A stretch of 44,811 nt of DNA from Pseudodonghicola flavimaris (GCF_030164425.1 NZ_JASNJD010000030.1:1-44811); one strand, 5' to 3'. Positions 34,422 through 42,592 are shown, numbered from the stretch's first letter. Program-made: numbers and translations. The notes: generated by a model not told the origin, from the letters alone.

Positions 34422-34959
34422 CGATCATGTCCTTCAATCGGTCTATGACGGCGTCTTGCTGATCGGCATCACCATCTGCGAGGCGAAGGAGCCGCTGGAA
34501 ACGAAGACCCTGGATCGCCAACAAGAGAACCATCGCCGCAGTGTCGTCCTGCGCGTCCGAACGGATGCGCTCGACATCACGGGACAGCTCTCGTCTCAGC
34601 GGGTCCAGAAGATTCGGATCCGACGCCGAAACCGCGAGAATAGCCATCGAAAGGTCATCATCGGTGCTTCCGGCTTGCAGGACTGTTTCCAGATGCCCTC
34701 GTAGGGTGCGGGAACTCTGCCCTTCCGGGACGGACGCCAGACGTTCGCGGTGCTCGGCCAGCATTTCGTCGAGCAGCCCGGCCAGAAGTGCCTTCTTGGT
34801 GGGGAAATTGTACAACACCCCACCCTTGCTGAGGCCGGATTCCCGAGCGACGGCGTCGATCGTGATCTTTCCCGCGCCTTCTCGCAGTGCAATTGCCCGC
34901 GCGGCGCCGAGAATATTCGGCGATGCGTTTTTCGGTTGCTTTTTTAGTTGTGCAGTCAT
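34408..34959 (-). CDS. TetR-family repressor of the RND operon
   Basis: 183 residues from ATG 34959 (MTAQLKKQPKNAS). The N-terminal helix-turn-helix is ITIDAVARESGLSKGGVLYN with FPTKKALLAGLL after it; the C-terminal ligand domain is the type found in transporter regulators (VLLLAIQGLRFQRLL). The start is uncertain: an ATG at 34986 exists, but the operator at 34965-34978 would then be inside the gene. It is first in an operon with the adaptor and pump, so it probably represses its own operon. Confidence 0.85.
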   Translation of the reverse strand: MTAQLKKQPKNASPNILGAARAIALREGAGKITIDAVARESGLSKGGVLYNFPTKKALLAGLLDEMLAEHRERLASVPEGQSSRTLRGHLETVLQAGSTDDDLSMAILAVSASDPNLLDPLRRELSRDVERIRSDAQDDTAAMVLLLAIQGLRFQRLLRLADGDADQQDAVIDRLKDMIDELE

Positions 34960-34964
34960 CCTGT

Positions 34965-34978
34965 ACCGTCCGGTCGGT
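34965..34978. promoter_or_regulatory. TetR-type operator ACCGTCCGGTCGGT
   Basis: A 14-bp near-perfect palindrome (two mismatched positions) 5 bp before the TetR ATG. It is the kind of ACCG-CCGG-CGGT site bound by AcrR-like regulators. The ten bases beginning at 34961 (CTGTACCGTC) recur exactly at 35681-35690 before the second TetR gene. Confidence 0.62.
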
Positions 34979-35026
34979 GAAGTCATTGGGCGAGCTAATG
35001 CGCTGCCCCGTATTTGGCAAGCGAGC

Positions 35027-35635
35027 TCAATCTGAAAATTTGTCTCTGTGGCCGCTACTGTAAAGTCGTAGAAATGCAGCGACCGCTTCGCCTGCATGTT
35101 TCTCGCGGTTGACTGCTCGTTTCACTGCGAGAAGGCGCGGCATAAGTAACCCCGAAACGCACAGGTGTATGAAGTAATCGGACGCGCGCCGGGTGTCATC
35201 GACATCAAGCGCGCCTTCGCGTGTAAGGCGCTCCAGAATCCGACCGACGAGTTCGCGCGCAGGTTTCGGGCCTGCGCGAAAATACACCTCACCCACTTCG
35301 GGCAGCGCCTCGGAAGCGCCAATGCACGTTCGCAGGAGACGGATGTAGGTGTCGTCCAAGGTGAGGTCGACAATGCGCAGAGCGAGTTCTTCTAATTGGG
35401 CGCGCGGCTCCGATGCTGTCGTCAAAGACCGGAGGATCTCTTCCGCAAGCCGACCGCATTCGGATTCCACCACGCCGAGGAACAGCTGCTCCTTGCTTGG
35501 GTAATACGAATACATGGTCGCTTTTGACACTTTTCCTTCGGCGGCGATGGCATCGACGCTGGCGCCTTCATAGCCGCATCGGAAGAAGACCTCGCGCGCA
35601 CCGACCAAAACGTCGGCCATTTTTCTCTCGCGCAT
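35027..35635 (-). CDS. Second TetR/AcrR-family regulator
   Basis: 202 residues from ATG 35635, which has GGGAGAACG upstream; an extended frame from TTG 35674 would swallow that site. Helix-turn-helix ASVDAIAAEGKVSKATMYSY is followed by YPSKEQLFLGVV, then a C-terminal domain of the AcrR/TetR_C type (ELVGRILERLTREGAL, FIHLCVSGLLMPRLL). The 67-bp gap to the next TetR gene contains the shared operator. It may be co-transcribed with or transcribed just ahead of the pump operon. Confidence 0.86.
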   Translation of the reverse strand: MRERKMADVLVGAREVFFRCGYEGASVDAIAAEGKVSKATMYSYYPSKEQLFLGVVESECGRLAEEILRSLTTASEPRAQLEELALRIVDLTLDDTYIRLLRTCIGASEALPEVGEVYFRAGPKPARELVGRILERLTREGALDVDDTRRASDYFIHLCVSGLLMPRLLAVKRAVNREKHAGEAVAAFLRLYSSGHRDKFSD

Positions 35636-35684
35636 CTCGTTCTCCCTATCCCACGCGGGATTATGCGGTTGCAAACTTTACTGT

Positions 35685-35698
35685 ACCGTCTAGTTGGT
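35685..35698. promoter_or_regulatory. TetR-type operator ACCGTCTAGTTGGT
   Basis: An imperfect 14-bp palindrome centred on CTAG, with ACC and GGT arms, 49 bp before ATG 35635. With four bases of left flank it matches the 34961-34978 site at 15 of 18 positions. The rest of 35636-35874 contains a hairpin near 35850 and no gene that I can see. Confidence 0.6.
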
Positions 35699-35841
35699 AT
35701 AGTGAATAATAGTTGATTTTGCTGCAAGTCATAGAGCTGTGCGGATTTACCCGACCAAGCGCCGCCTGGCGCGGCTTTGTCTAGCGCCGTTTTCAATTCG
35801 TCATGAACTTCGGGTCTGAGCCCGCCTGAGTTGTTCTCGGG

Positions 35842-35858
35842 CGCGGGATTATCCCGCG
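35842..35858 (-). terminator. Hairpin downstream of the HxlR gene
   Basis: CGCGGGAT and ATCCCGCG flank a single T, giving a GC stem of six pairs with an ATTAT loop, 16 nt beyond the HxlR stop on the minus strand. No T-run follows, so termination is only possible. Confidence 0.35.
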
Positions 35859-35874
35859 AACAGGAGGGGCAACG

Positions 35875-36228
35875 TCATTCCGCCGCGCTTGCGGTCCCGA
35901 CAAAGGCACCCTCGGCCTCCCAGCGGCGTGCGATCGAGCCAAGCGTGTCCAGCACGCCGCGCAGTTCCGCGCCTCGCTCAGTCAGCCCGTATGTGACAGC
36001 GGGTGGTATGGTCATGGCCTGCTCGCGCCATACAACGCCAGCATGTTCCAGCATTCTTAGCCTCTCGGTCAGGACGCGAGTGGAAATTCCGGGCACCAAA
36101 CGCTTGAGCGCGCCGAATCGCTGCGGTCCCTGCTCGGACAGAACCCAGAGTATATAGATCGTCCAAGGGCCTGTGATGACACGCAAAAGCGCCTCCATCG
36201 GGCATGAGGGGGGCTGGACTCTCTTCAT
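35875..36228 (-). CDS. HxlR-family winged-helix regulator
   Basis: 117 residues from ATG 36228 (MKRVQPPSCPMEALLRVITG). It has the family layout: a conserved Cys (Cys9) just before the first helix, ITGPWTIYILWVL, RFGALKRLVPGISTRVLTER, then LEHAGVVWRE and YGLTERGAEL for the wing. YodB and QorR of this family sense quinones or aldehydes through that Cys. Divergent from the DoxX-led gene set across a 127-bp gap with a symmetric site, so it probably represses that set. Confidence 0.9.
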   Translation of the reverse strand: MKRVQPPSCPMEALLRVITGPWTIYILWVLSEQGPQRFGALKRLVPGISTRVLTERLRMLEHAGVVWREQAMTIPPAVTYGLTERGAELRGVLDTLGSIARRWEAEGAFVGTASAAE

Positions 36229-36249
36229 CGTGGATAATCCTCGCGGTCC

Positions 36250-36266
36250 AAGTAAGCTAGTTACTT
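36250..36266. promoter_or_regulatory. Probable HxlR operator, inverted repeat AAGTAA-N5-TTACTT
   Basis: AAGTAA (36250-36255), GCTAG, TTACTT (36261-36266) form a perfect inverted repeat in the divergent promoter region, followed within 9 bp by another CTACTT. HxlR-family regulators bind TACT/AGTA-type repeats as I recall, so this is a good candidate for control in both directions. Confidence 0.6.
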
Positions 36267-36355
36267 TTAAGTGCCTACTTTCAAGAACGAAGCGAGACAC
36301 CTAAAGATACTTAAAGCGGAAACTACGGCTGAACAAGCCCTTGCAAACAGGGAGT

Positions 36356-36769
36356 ATGGTGAAGAGTGACAACGTGGCAAAGTATGTCTACTGGATCGCG
36401 ACCGGCCTTGTGGCGCTGGTCTATATGGGTGCGGCGACTTTCTACATCTCATCCCACGACTTGGTCGCGGGCATGTATCGCGAGGTGTTGGGCTATCCCA
36501 CATACATCATCTGGCCGCTCGCGATATTGAAGATCGTCGGCGCGGTGGTGGTTCTTTGGCGCCCTTCGGCGATGCTGGCGGACTGGGCCTATGCGGCGAT
36601 GTTCTGGCATCTGGTGCTGGCGTTCGGGGCGCATGTGGGCGCGGGCGATCCAGGCTGGCCACCGGCTCTTGCGACCTGGGTGCTTCTGATCGCCTCGTGG
36701 ATGACAGCCAATCGCGTGCGTGCGGTAAAGTCGGCATATGCGCCGACGTTTCCGACAGAGACGAATTAA
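36356..36769 (+). CDS. DoxX-like small membrane protein
   Basis: 137 residues from ATG 36356 with about four membrane helices (YWIATGLVALVYMGAATF, WPLAILKIVGAVVVLW, AMFWHLVLAFGAHVG, LATWVLLIASWM), the DoxX/DoxX-like pattern. These proteins are linked to redox stress and quinone metabolism in several bacteria. The Shine-Dalgarno GGGAG is very close to the ATG, so GTG 36359 could be used. First gene of the plus-strand set opposite the HxlR regulator. Confidence 0.78.
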   Translation: MVKSDNVAKYVYWIATGLVALVYMGAATFYISSHDLVAGMYREVLGYPTYIIWPLAILKIVGAVVVLWRPSAMLADWAYAAMFWHLVLAFGAHVGAGDPGWPPALATWVLLIASWMTANRVRAVKSAYAPTFPTETN

Positions 36770-36835
36770 TCCGATGCGGAGTTGCCACGGCGCTGGCCAT
36801 CCACCCTCGGACTTGGGGTTCAAAAGGAAGACAGA

Positions 36836-37651
36836 ATGACCGAAAGGCAGCCGACAGTGTTTGTTCCCCATGGAGGCGGCCCTTGCTTCTTCATGGACTG
36901 GAACCCGCCTGACACCTGGGACAGGCACCGCAGATTCCTTGAGGCTTTGCCTGCGAGCCTGCCGGCAAAGCCCAAGGCGCTTCTCGTGATCTCAGGCCAT
37001 TGGGAGGAACGGGTGTTTACCGTGCAGACCAACCCCGCGCCGCCGCTGCTGTTCGACTATCAGGGGTTTCCCCCCCATACTTATCAGCTGACCTGGCCCG
37101 CGCCAGGCAATCCTACGCTGGCGGCCCGTGCAAGCGAGCTATTGAACGGCGCGGGGTTTGAAACCCGGGCCGACGCTACGCGTGGCTTCGATCATGGGGT
37201 GTTCGTTCCGCTAAAGGTGGCTTTTCCTGAGGCCGACATCCCCACCGTCCAATTGAGCCTGCGCGACGATCTCGACGCTGAGGCACATCTTGCTGCCGGT
37301 CGCTCGTTGGCGCCCTTGCGCGATGAAGGTGTGTTGATCATCGGGTCCGGCAACACCTATCACAACATGGGCAAGATGATGCGGGCGATGAGGGGCGGAC
37401 CGGATGGCCCGGTGAACGGCGGCGACTTTGACCGATGGCTCACGGGTGCGGTGACCCATGAAGACCCCGGGGCGCGCCGCGCCATGCTGGCTGCTTGGGA
37501 TCGGGCACCCGGCGCACGCGACGCCAATCCGCGCGAGGAACATCTAATTCCATTGCACGTCGTGGCCGGCGCCGCGCTTGCGGATCGGGGGGAAAAGACC
37601 CTCGAGGATCACGTATTGGGCGCGGTCGAAAGCGCGTTCAGATTTGGATAG
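36836..37651 (+). CDS. DODA-type (LigB superfamily) extradiol ring-opening dioxygenase
   Basis: 271 residues. Metal-site segments are VPHGGGP (His12), ISGHWEE (His55) and EEHLIPLH (His236, His241), with GFDHGVFVPL (His120) and GNTYHNMG (His176) near the active site, as in YgiD and plant DOPA dioxygenase. It would open catechol-type rings. ATG 36836 has AAGGAAG upstream; longer in-frame starts lie in the preceding intergenic stretch. In an HxlR-controlled set it may dispose of catechols formed when quinones are reduced. Confidence 0.9.
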   Translation: MTERQPTVFVPHGGGPCFFMDWNPPDTWDRHRRFLEALPASLPAKPKALLVISGHWEERVFTVQTNPAPPLLFDYQGFPPHTYQLTWPAPGNPTLAARASELLNGAGFETRADATRGFDHGVFVPLKVAFPEADIPTVQLSLRDDLDAEAHLAAGRSLAPLRDEGVLIIGSGNTYHNMGKMMRAMRGGPDGPVNGGDFDRWLTGAVTHEDPGARRAMLAAWDRAPGARDANPREEHLIPLHVVAGAALADRGEKTLEDHVLGAVESAFRFG

Positions 37652-37659
37652 GACCAGAT

Positions 37660-38157
37660 ATGTGCTTCGAACTTCCCTTGCGGCAGGGTCCGCGCCCCGA
37701 AACCACCGAGTGCGCCCCGCATGAGCAAGTGTCGCAGAACTCTTCGGCCGAGATTCACGCATTGTTCAAGAAGAAGGCCTTCGCCCTGCCCTTCGTCGAG
37801 CGTTGCCGATCGGGTATTTCGGTCCCCGGTGCCGAGGCATTGGTCCTGCCGCGGGAACATGCCTGCGGCCCGCGCGAAGCCTTCATGATCGGGCGGGAAT
37901 TTGCCCATGTGCATCCCGCCTATGACGGTTCGTCGCACATGATGCTGCCGCTGGCGGCGGTCGAGGAACTCATCGCAAAAGGCTGGGGCGAACCGCACCC
38001 GATGGCGTCGACCGGATATATCCCGGCCAATGCGGTCATGGCCTTTGCGCCGCGCGATGAGGCAGAGATCGATGTGATGATCAAAATCCTGACCACTAGC
38101 TGGGGTTTCGCGCGCGGCAAGCTGGCAAATCCCGCCCCCATCCAAATCCACGATTGA
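37660..38157 (+). CDS. Luciferase-domain (DUF5519) protein
   Basis: 165 residues. The second half has the pattern of the DUF5519 family: ALVLPREHACGPREAFMIG, FAHVHPAYDGSSHMML, then AAVEELIAKGWGEPHP and MAFAPRDEAEID. Such proteins are annotated as luciferase-domain proteins by weak similarity; no activity is established that I know. The N-terminus (MCFELPLRQGPRPETTECAP) may be unstructured. TAGGA precedes ATG 37660, 8 nt after the dioxygenase stop, consistent with one operon. Confidence 0.75.
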   Translation: MCFELPLRQGPRPETTECAPHEQVSQNSSAEIHALFKKKAFALPFVERCRSGISVPGAEALVLPREHACGPREAFMIGREFAHVHPAYDGSSHMMLPLAAVEELIAKGWGEPHPMASTGYIPANAVMAFAPRDEAEIDVMIKILTTSWGFARGKLANPAPIQIHD

Positions 38158-38199
38158 TCGCAAGCGCGCTTGCAGAAGTACCAAGACAGGAGAGATACC

Positions 38200-39102
38200 A
38201 TGTCCAACATCCAGAACGGCCCCTTCATTGTGACCGGCGCGTCCGGCCAACTTGGCCGGCAGGTGGTCGATCTGCTGGTTCAGGAAGGAGCCGGTCCGGT
38301 CATCGCGATTTCGCGCACCCCCGACAAGCTTGCCCATCTGGCGGGAAAAAGAGTCGAGGCGCGCGAGGGCGATTTCAACGACCCGGCTTCTCTTGAAGCA
38401 GCCTTCGCGGGCGGCAGGCGTCTTCTCGTCATCTCGACCGACGATCTGGAGCCGGGCAAGCGGCTCGCAGCTCATTCCAACGCGATTGCTGCGGCCAAGA
38501 CGGTAGGTATCGACCACATCGTCTATACCTCCTTCGCAGGCCCAGTCGCGCAAAGTCCGATCGGATTCGCTCAAGACCACGAAGGGACCGAGAAGCTGAT
38601 CGCGGAAAGTGGGGCGGATCATACGATCCTGCGCAACAATATGTACACCGACTTTCTGTTGATGGGCGGCCAGCAGAGCGTCGCCATGGGCACGCATTTC
38701 GCCGCTGCGGCAGATGGCAAGACCGGGTATGTGACGCGGGCGGATTGCGCCCGTGCGGCAGCCGCGGCGCTAATGAAAGCTACGGGAAGGGAGACCCTCG
38801 ATATCACCGGGCCGGAGACGGTCAGCCAGGCCGAGGTCGCGGCGATCTTGTCCGAAATTGCGGGTAAGGAAATCCCCTATGTCGCCCTGCCCGCCGAGGA
38901 TCTGGTGCAGGCGATGATCGCAAATGGACTGCCGGAGTTCATGGCGAGGGTCTTTGCCTCCTTCGACGAAGCAATCGCGCAGGGCTATCTCGATGTGGCC
39001 AGCGGCGATCTCGAATCGCTCACCGGCAAGCCCGGACAGTCGGTGGCCGATTTCCTGGCTGCTAACCGCGCGGCGCTTCTTCAGGCGCCGCAGGAACAAT
39101 AA
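38200..39102 (+). CDS. NmrA-like NAD(P)H-binding protein, QorB-like quinone reductase candidate
   Basis: 300 residues from ATG 38200. N-terminal cofactor loop FIVTGASGQLGRQVVDLL, then ISRTPDKLAHLAG, YTSFAGPVAQSPIGFAQDHE and YVTRADCARAAAAAL, the layout of the atypical SDR subfamily that includes E. coli QorB (YtfG). QorB reduces quinones with NADPH. CAGGAGAG lies upstream. With an HxlR regulator nearby, quinone reduction is the most likely role. Its stop overlaps the start of the transferase gene (TAATG). Confidence 0.85.
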   Translation: MSNIQNGPFIVTGASGQLGRQVVDLLVQEGAGPVIAISRTPDKLAHLAGKRVEAREGDFNDPASLEAAFAGGRRLLVISTDDLEPGKRLAAHSNAIAAAKTVGIDHIVYTSFAGPVAQSPIGFAQDHEGTEKLIAESGADHTILRNNMYTDFLLMGGQQSVAMGTHFAAAADGKTGYVTRADCARAAAAALMKATGRETLDITGPETVSQAEVAAILSEIAGKEIPYVALPAEDLVQAMIANGLPEFMARVFASFDEAIAQGYLDVASGDLESLTGKPGQSVADFLAANRAALLQAPQEQ

Positions 39103-39749
39103 TGCTGGTGAATGTCATGAGGCTTTACAACGCGAACTTCTCACCGAATGCGCTGCGTGTGCGGGCGGTGGCGCACGAACTGGGCGTGGAACTCGAAATC
39201 GTCGAGGTCGACATCCGTGCCGGGGACAACCGCGCGGCGGAATTTCTTGCCCGCAATCCCAATGCAAAGGTGCCTGTTTTGGAGGACGGGAATTTCGTGC
39301 TTTGGGAATCCCGGGCGATCTGTGCCTATCTGGCCGGGATCCGGCCCGAGGCGGGGCCCTATCCTGATGGCCTCAAGGCGCGGACCCTCGTCGATCAATG
39401 GGCCTGGTGGCAAGCCATCCACCTTGGCCCTGCGATGCAGAAGTTGTCCTTTGAGCTGTTCCTCAAAGAGAAATTCGGCATGGGCGATCCTGATCCGACT
39501 GTAGTCGAAGCGGAACGGAAAGCCACAGATCAGTTTCTTGCCGTTCTGGAAACCGGACTCGACAATAGGGATTGGATCGCAGGCACACTCAGCCTTGCCG
39601 ACTTCTATCTGGCGACCACATTCATGTATCGCGACCAAGCGGGGATTTCGCTGGACGAATTCCCCAGAATCGCGGGCTGGATCGGCCGGCTTGAAGCGCG
39701 TGACAGCTGGCAGAAGGCCGTAGCACCGCTTCTTGCGCTCTTCGCCTGA
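39102..39749 (+). CDS. Glutathione S-transferase family protein
   Basis: 215 residues. N-terminal thioredoxin-like domain: LYNANFSPNALRVRAVAHEL with the Ser region that binds glutathione, NPNAKVPVLEDGNFVLWES with the cis-Pro and ES glutathione contacts. The C-terminal helical domain has WIAGTLSLADFYLATTF. It would conjugate or reduce electrophiles such as quinones. AGGA precedes ATG 39102; ATG 39117 is an alternative. Last gene of the detoxification set. Confidence 0.9.
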   Translation: MLVNVMRLYNANFSPNALRVRAVAHELGVELEIVEVDIRAGDNRAAEFLARNPNAKVPVLEDGNFVLWESRAICAYLAGIRPEAGPYPDGLKARTLVDQWAWWQAIHLGPAMQKLSFELFLKEKFGMGDPDPTVVEAERKATDQFLAVLETGLDNRDWIAGTLSLADFYLATTFMYRDQAGISLDEFPRIAGWIGRLEARDSWQKAVAPLLALFA

Positions 39750-39822
39750 CATCGCGCTCGCCGCGATGATTGGTCGGTCTGCATGACGTCCGGCGATCGG
39801 CGCGCTATCAGATTTAGACATG

Positions 39823-39848
39823 TGAAGTGGTCCCAGAAAACCGGACAG
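39823..39848. mobile_element. Possible IS3-type terminal sequence, isolated
   Basis: TGAAGTGGTCCCAGAAAACC followed by GGACAG resembles the terminal inverted repeats of IS3-family elements. No transposase reading frame follows; plasmid-type sequence with iterons starts within 10 bp. I read it as a cut-off insertion sequence end marking the border between cargo and backbone. Recognition is from memory and weak. Confidence 0.35.
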
Positions 39849-39856
39849 TTGTCGCG

Positions 39857-40189
39857 TTGCCCTTAAATCTGAGACGAGACGCTTTCGGCATCGAGTTTTG
39901 CCCTTAATTGCGAGATTCGGCTGTCATGGGGCCTTTGCTTCTCGCCCGCCTTTGTGCAATGTGACCAACTGCGGCAAGCAGACGTGGCACCGCAGCCCTA
40001 CGCTCCTCCTCAGCACCGAAGGCAACCGAGTCTTCGCCATCATTTTCCATCGACATTTGCAGCACAAGTCTTTGACCCCTGTCTCAGGTTTAAGGGCAAA
40101 AATATCGGAATTAAGGGCAAAATCTCATATTTAAGGGCAAAGCACTGCCGTTGATTTCCTTGAATTTCCCATCTCACAATTAAGGGCTA
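39857..40189. repeat. Six 19-bp iteron-like repeats, consensus RTCTCANAWTTAAGGGCAA
   Basis: Core TTAAGGGCAA occurs at 39857-39866 and 39898-39907 on the minus strand and at 40090-40099, 40111-40120 and 40131-40140 on the plus strand, with a variant TTAAGGGCTA at 40180-40189. Full 19-mers share RTCTC at their left end; the first and third match at 18 of 19 positions in opposite orientation. Copies 3, 4 and 5 start at 40081, 40102 and 40122, about two helical turns apart. Between the two groups (39910-40080) I find no gene. The cluster ends 190 bp before the ParB-like gene. It has the look of a replication-origin iteron array or a partition-protein binding region. No Rep gene is visible in the window. 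Confidence 0.7.
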
Positions 40190-40378
40190 CGCGACATAAG
40201 GAAACCAAGGGTTTTTGGACGAGCGTGACCTGAGAGCGTCTGCTTGCATTCGTTTACATACGGTCGATTGCTGACGTGTTTCGCAATTGCAAAGAGCCAG
40301 AGAAAGGGAAGCCCGTGTGCCGGGCTTGAAAGGAAAGAGAGAGCCTCTTCCGGGTCCGGCGCGACAAGGATCCTGACC

Positions 40379-42556
40379 ATGGCCAAGACCAAAACCACGA
40401 CGCGTTCGAAACCCGCCACCTCAAAGAAAACCGAAACCGCCGGATCGGCTGCGCCTGACGGCGCCGCCGACATCCGGATGATCCCGCTCGACCAGCTGGA
40501 GCCGAGCCAACTCAACGTCCGCAAAGTCGCCGCGAGCGCTAGCGACGACGCCGAACTCCTCGCCAGCATCCGCGAGACAGGCATCAAACAGAACCTAGTG
40601 GTTCATGCGCTGTCAGAGACACGTTTTGCTGTTGACGCCGGTGGCCGTCGCCTCAAATCGCTGAAACAGCTGGCCGAGGACGGTGTGATCCCCGCAGACC
40701 ACCCGGTGCCCTGCCTCGTCGAGGACGAACGCAACGCCATCCTCACCTCCGCCACAGAAAACCTTCAGCGCGCAGCCATGCATCCGGCGGACCAGTTCGA
40801 AGCTTTCGACAAGATGATTGGCGAAGGGCGCAGCGAGGACGAAATTGCGCTGAAATTCGGTGTCTCCGTCGACCTGGTACGCCGTCGGCTGAAACTCGCC
40901 CGTGTCGCGCCCGAAATCATCGAGCGATTTCGCGCGGGGGATCTGACCCTCGAATGCGTGATGGCGTTTACGCTGACCGACGACCACGATCGGCAACTGG
41001 CGGTCTGGAACGCGGTGAAGGGCGGCTATCACATCCACCCGCAAAGCATCAAACGCCAACTGACCGAGACCGCGCATTCTGCGAACTCGGCCTTGGGGCG
41101 TTTCGTCGGCATCGAAGCCTATGAGGCGGCGGGAGGCGTTCTGCTGCGCGACCTCTTCGACGATCGCGCCAGCGCCCATATGGAAAACCCTGAGCTCCTC
41201 GAGCGTCTCGCCATCGAGAAGCTGCAGGCCGCGGCCAAACCCTTTGAAGGGACATGGAAATGGGTCGAGGTGCATCTCTCTGTGGATTACGGGGCGTTTC
41301 GCAGTTTCGGGCGTGTCTATCCGCAGGATATCGAACCCGATCCCGATCTGCTCGCCGAGGAAGAGCATCTCATCGCCCGCGAAGAGGAATTGGCGGCGCA
41401 GAATGACGGCGAGGATTGGACCGACGCCGAGACCGAAGAATACTACGCCATCGAGCCGCGTTTGCGCGAGATCGAAGCCCTGCAGCGCGAGCGGCAACCT
41501 TTCGCGGACGCAGATCGCGCCATTGCGGGCGTGGTTCTGACCATCGGTCATGACGGTGCGCTACGTGTCGAGAAAGGCCTGGTGCGGCCAGAAGATATCC
41601 CTGCTGCGGCCATGCCGGACGAAGATAGTGCTGATGCGGGTGATGCCTCCTCCCCCGCCCGCCCACATGTGACGCCGCCGACGTCCTCCACGCCAGTGCC
41701 GACCTCTGACCCCGCGGCCACGTTGCGCAAGGCGGACGGCATTTCGGCGAGCCTGGCGGATGATCTGCGTGCCACGCGCCAGCACATCCTCAGGGCGCAT
41801 CTGGCGGCTGATTTCGAGGTGGCCTTCGATGCGATGCTCTACGCGCTCTGCGAACAGGCTTTGGGGCGGTCCTACGGCAACGAGGCACTCGACATCTCGA
41901 TCCGGCCCTTCCAGGCGCAAGACCGCGAAGTGCTGCACGCGGACACCGTCGCCCAAAAAATGCTCGAGGCGCTGGAACAAGACCTCGCCACGGACTGGAT
42001 GAAGCTTCAGAAACCCGAGGACTTCCGGACGATGTCGGCGTTGCCCATTGCGGACAAGCAGGCGCTTTTCGCCTGGGCGACGGGTCTCGCGGTCAAACCC
42101 CAGCTTTCCTCCGACAATCGTCCTTCCCCGATCATCGAGGAGATCGGCGCGCGGCTCGATGTTGATGTGGCTGCCTGCTGGCGCCCGACTGCCCAAAACT
42201 ACTGGGGTCGGGTCAACAAGGGGCATGCGGTGGCCACGGCGCGCAAGCTGATCGGTGACGACTACGCCGAGGATCGCAATCGCGAACGCAAGGGCGATAT
42301 CGCGGCCGCGATGGAGCGGGCGTTCGCAGAAGCGGCGAGCGAGACGGAAGGTTTCGACGCCGCGACGGTTGCAAAGACGACGCGGTGGCTGCCCGACGGG
42401 ATGGTGTTTGCCGGTGCGACGGAGGCTGGTGCCGACACGGCAGGCGCTGCGCCGGAGACCGAGGAGGGAGATCTGTCCGCCGAAGATTCTCTGAGCGACG
42501 CTGAGAGCAATGAACCGTCGTCCTTGCCCGCCTTCCTGAGCGAGGATGCGGCCTGA
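40379..42556 (+). CDS. Large ParB/Srx-fold plasmid protein
   Basis: 725 residues. After a basic, Thr-rich leader comes a ParB N-terminal domain (about residues 30-130): IPLDQLEPSQLNVRK, the DAGGRRLKSLKQL box and SATENLQRAAMHPADQFEAF. A helix-turn-helix follows (EIALKFGVSVDLVRRRLKLA). Most of the rest is not partition-like, with a Glu-rich middle and a C-terminal helical part (YWGRVNKGHAVATARKLIGD) seen in the ParB-like proteins of alphaproteobacterial plasmids. ATG 40379 has AAGGA upstream; a longer frame begins at 40244. No parA is next to it, so classical segregation is unproven; a DNA-binding maintenance or regulatory role is possible. Confidence 0.88.
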   Translation: MAKTKTTTRSKPATSKKTETAGSAAPDGAADIRMIPLDQLEPSQLNVRKVAASASDDAELLASIRETGIKQNLVVHALSETRFAVDAGGRRLKSLKQLAEDGVIPADHPVPCLVEDERNAILTSATENLQRAAMHPADQFEAFDKMIGEGRSEDEIALKFGVSVDLVRRRLKLARVAPEIIERFRAGDLTLECVMAFTLTDDHDRQLAVWNAVKGGYHIHPQSIKRQLTETAHSANSALGRFVGIEAYEAAGGVLLRDLFDDRASAHMENPELLERLAIEKLQAAAKPFEGTWKWVEVHLSVDYGAFRSFGRVYPQDIEPDPDLLAEEEHLIAREEELAAQNDGEDWTDAETEEYYAIEPRLREIEALQRERQPFADADRAIAGVVLTIGHDGALRVEKGLVRPEDIPAAAMPDEDSADAGDASSPARPHVTPPTSSTPVPTSDPAATLRKADGISASLADDLRATRQHILRAHLAADFEVAFDAMLYALCEQALGRSYGNEALDISIRPFQAQDREVLHADTVAQKMLEALEQDLATDWMKLQKPEDFRTMSALPIADKQALFAWATGLAVKPQLSSDNRPSPIIEEIGARLDVDVAACWRPTAQNYWGRVNKGHAVATARKLIGDDYAEDRNRERKGDIAAAMERAFAEAASETEGFDAATVAKTTRWLPDGMVFAGATEAGADTAGAAPETEEGDLSAEDSLSDAESNEPSSLPAFLSEDAA

Positions 42557-42592
42557 CGCGGCGAAAACCGATCCGATCATGACCTAAGCCTT

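Noticed and set aside
34422-35097. Longer start for the first TetR protein at 35097
   Set aside because: The extension would contain the operator and promoter region and the end of the second TetR gene, with no similarity to TetR N-termini.
39857-40189. CRISPR array
   Set aside because: Repeats occur in both orientations with irregular spacing and varied sequence, and no cas genes are near. An iteron cluster fits better.
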